Shown here: in pieces, positions 6,208 through 7,433 of the stretch
Layout of the letters: every line of letters starts with the position of its first letter
Position numbering within the stretch: position 1 is the stretch's first letter
Assembly (NCBI GenBank): GCA_030690515.1
Contig: JAUYGP010000215.1
Location: 1-7,433, forward strand
Origin: Giesbergeria sp.
Lineage (GTDB): Bacteria > Pseudomonadota > Gammaproteobacteria > Burkholderiales > Burkholderiaceae_C
DNA length: 7,433 nucleotides
Direction of reading: 5' to 3'
Notes under the pieces: model-generated
Seen by the model: the letters and a program-made list of their open reading frames with translations, nothing else
The model's database searches: none
What the model was told of the DNA's origin: nothing
Translations under genes and position numbers: made by a program

Positions 6208-7433
6208 ATGTCGCAAGCCCCGCACACTACCGCCCGCCCTGTGCTGACCCACACCCTGGGCTTCCCCCGCATGGGCGCCCGGCGCGCGCTGAAATTCGCG
6301 CTCGAATCGTTCTGGCGCGGCGACAACACAGCCGCTGACCTGCTCGGCAGCGCGGCGCAACTGCGCCAGCAGCACTGGCAAATCCAGGCCGACGCAGGCC
6401 TGGGCTTTGTGACCGTGGGCGACTTTGCGCTGTACGACCATGTGGCCAACCACATCCAGTTGCTGGGCTGCGAGCCCGCGCGCTTTGCCTTTGGCGAGGC
6501 CACGCCTGCGCTGGAGCGCTATTTCGCGATGGCGCGGGGCGTATCGGCCAAGGCCGTGCACGCGCACACCGACTGCGGCCACGGCTGCAGTGCACCGCTG
6601 CACAGCACTGGCCAGCCTGCGCTGGAGATGACCAAGTGGTTCGATACCAACTACCACTACCTGGTGCCCGAGTTCCATGCCGCCACACGGTTCAGCGTGG
6701 CCAGTGAGTGCCTTTTCGACGAAGTGCACGAGGCGCAGGCGCTGGGCCACAAGGTCAAGGCCGTGCTGCTGGGGCCTTTGAGCTTTTTGTGGCTGGGCAA
6801 GTCCAAAGAGGCTGGCTTTGACCGTTTTACGTTGCTCGACCAGCTGCTGCCGGCGTACGAGTCCGTGCTTGCGCGCCTGAAAGCCCAGGGTGTGGAATGG
6901 GTGCAGATCGACGAGCCCATCCTGGGCCTGGACCTGCCCGACCCCTGGCGCCACGCTTTCGAATCTGCTTACTGGCAACTGGCCCGTAGCGCGCCCAAAC
7001 TGCTGCTGGCCACCTATTTCTCGCCCCTGCAGGACAACCTGCGCCTGGCCTGCCAGTTGCCCGTGGCCGGGCTGCATGTGGATGCTGTGCGCGCCCCGCA
7101 AGAACTGGTGGGCGTGGTGGACTGGCTGCCCGCACACAAGGTGCTGTCGGTGGGCCTGGTCGATGGCCGCAACATCTGGCGCACCGACCTGGACGCGGCC
7201 CTGGCCCGCCTGCGGCCCGTGGCCGACAAGCACCAAGGCACGCTGTGGCTGGCACCGTCGTGCTCCCTGTTGCATGTACCGCTCGGCCTGCAGGCCGAGG
7301 AGCAGCTCGACACGGAACTGCGCTCCTGGCTGGCCTTTGCCGTGGAAAAGCTTGATGAGTTGGCGCTGCTGGCCACCGCCATCGGCCAGGGAGAATCCGC
7401 CGCGGAGGGCGCGCTGCGCGAGGCCCGCGCTGC
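6208..7433 (+). CDS. metE: MetE, cobalamin-independent methionine synthase (N-terminal part, runs off window)
   Basis: An open frame of 408 codons without stop to the window edge, about 54% of the usual 750-770 residues. MetE transfers the methyl group from 5-methyltetrahydropteroyl-tri-glutamate to homocysteine in the cytoplasm, the last step of methionine synthesis. The N-terminal (beta-alpha)8 domain is plainly recognisable: HTLGFPRMGARRALK (15-29; folate-tail contact region R26-K29), TVGDFALYDHV (69-79), EMTKWFDTNYHYLVPEF (140-156; K143 corresponds to folate-binding K117 of E. coli), LLGPLSFLWLGK (187-198), WVQIDEPILGLDLP (231-244), GLHVDAVR (288-295) and APSCSLLHVPLGL (349-361). Catalytic zinc ligands lie in the C-terminal domain outside the window. 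The start is well set by AAGGA (6196-6200), 7 bp before ATG 6208. Odd feature: relative to E. coli, about 17 extra residues between R110-G111 and E140 contain a His/Cys cluster (H118 to H132). Divergent metR is the expected activator. Confidence 0.96.
   Translation, partial: MSQAPHTTARPVLTHTLGFPRMGARRALKFALESFWRGDNTAADLLGSAAQLRQQHWQIQADAGLGFVTVGDFALYDHVANHIQLLGCEPARFAFGEATPALERYFAMARGVSAKAVHAHTDCGHGCSAPLHSTGQPALEMTKWFDTNYHYLVPEFHAATRFSVASECLFDEVHEAQALGHKVKAVLLGPLSFLWLGKSKEAGFDRFTLLDQLLPAYESVLARLKAQGVEWVQIDEPILGLDLPDPWRHAFESAYWQLARSAPKLLLATYFSPLQDNLRLACQLPVAGLHVDAVRAPQELVGVVDWLPAHKVLSVGLVDGRNIWRTDLDAALARLRPVADKHQGTLWLAPSCSLLHVPLGLQAEEQLDTELRSWLAFAVEKLDELALLATAIGQGESAAEGALREARA

Noticed and set aside
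6100..7275. A 391-codon minus-strand open frame opposite metE, ending beside the metR start
   Set aside because: It is antisense to strongly conserved MetE and would run through the metR-metE control region; its composition is that of a GC-rich reverse-frame shadow.

Overview
The window looks like chromosomal DNA from a GC-rich betaproteobacterium, most likely a member of the Comamonadaceae (Acidovorax/Comamonas-like). This rests on codon use strongly biased to G/C at third positions, on protein sequences of burkholderialean character, and on an intergenic palindrome (16-bp arms starting ATAGCTTCTAGCG) that I recall as a recurrent intergenic repeat in that family. The genus is an inference; no rRNA or other marker is present.

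Layout: (1) Positions 1-5034 hold a four-gene, same-strand cluster: a MarR-family regulator, a NodT-type outer-membrane efflux lipoprotein, an EmrA-type periplasmic adaptor and an EmrB-type 14-TM (DHA2) major facilitator. Gaps are 20, 54 and 12 bp, so one operon is likely. Together the last three genes can form a complete tripartite pump through both membranes, probably controlled by the MarR protein from a palindrome just upstream of its own gene. (2) Positions 5035-5173 are a short AT-rich spacer between convergent genes. It carries a near-perfect bidirectional terminator hairpin and a smaller AT-only hairpin. (3) Positions 5174-6100 (minus strand) encode MetR, the LysR-type activator of methionine biosynthesis. 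(4) Positions 6101-6207 are a 107-bp divergent control region with MetR-like half-sites in helical phase, a plausible metE promoter, a triple 7-bp repeat and a good Shine-Dalgarno. (5) From 6208 to the window end lies the N-terminal 408 codons of metE (cobalamin-independent methionine synthase), cut by the window edge.

The two halves (efflux operon; metR-metE) are functionally unrelated neighbours that meet tail to tail at the terminator. Most of the window is ordinary. The items most worth a second look are the His/Cys-rich insert in the MetE N-terminal domain, the phased half-site architecture between metR and metE, and the marR and metR starts that lack recognisable ribosome binding sites. 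I found no phage, IS element, CRISPR, tRNA or rRNA, and no convincing new system.
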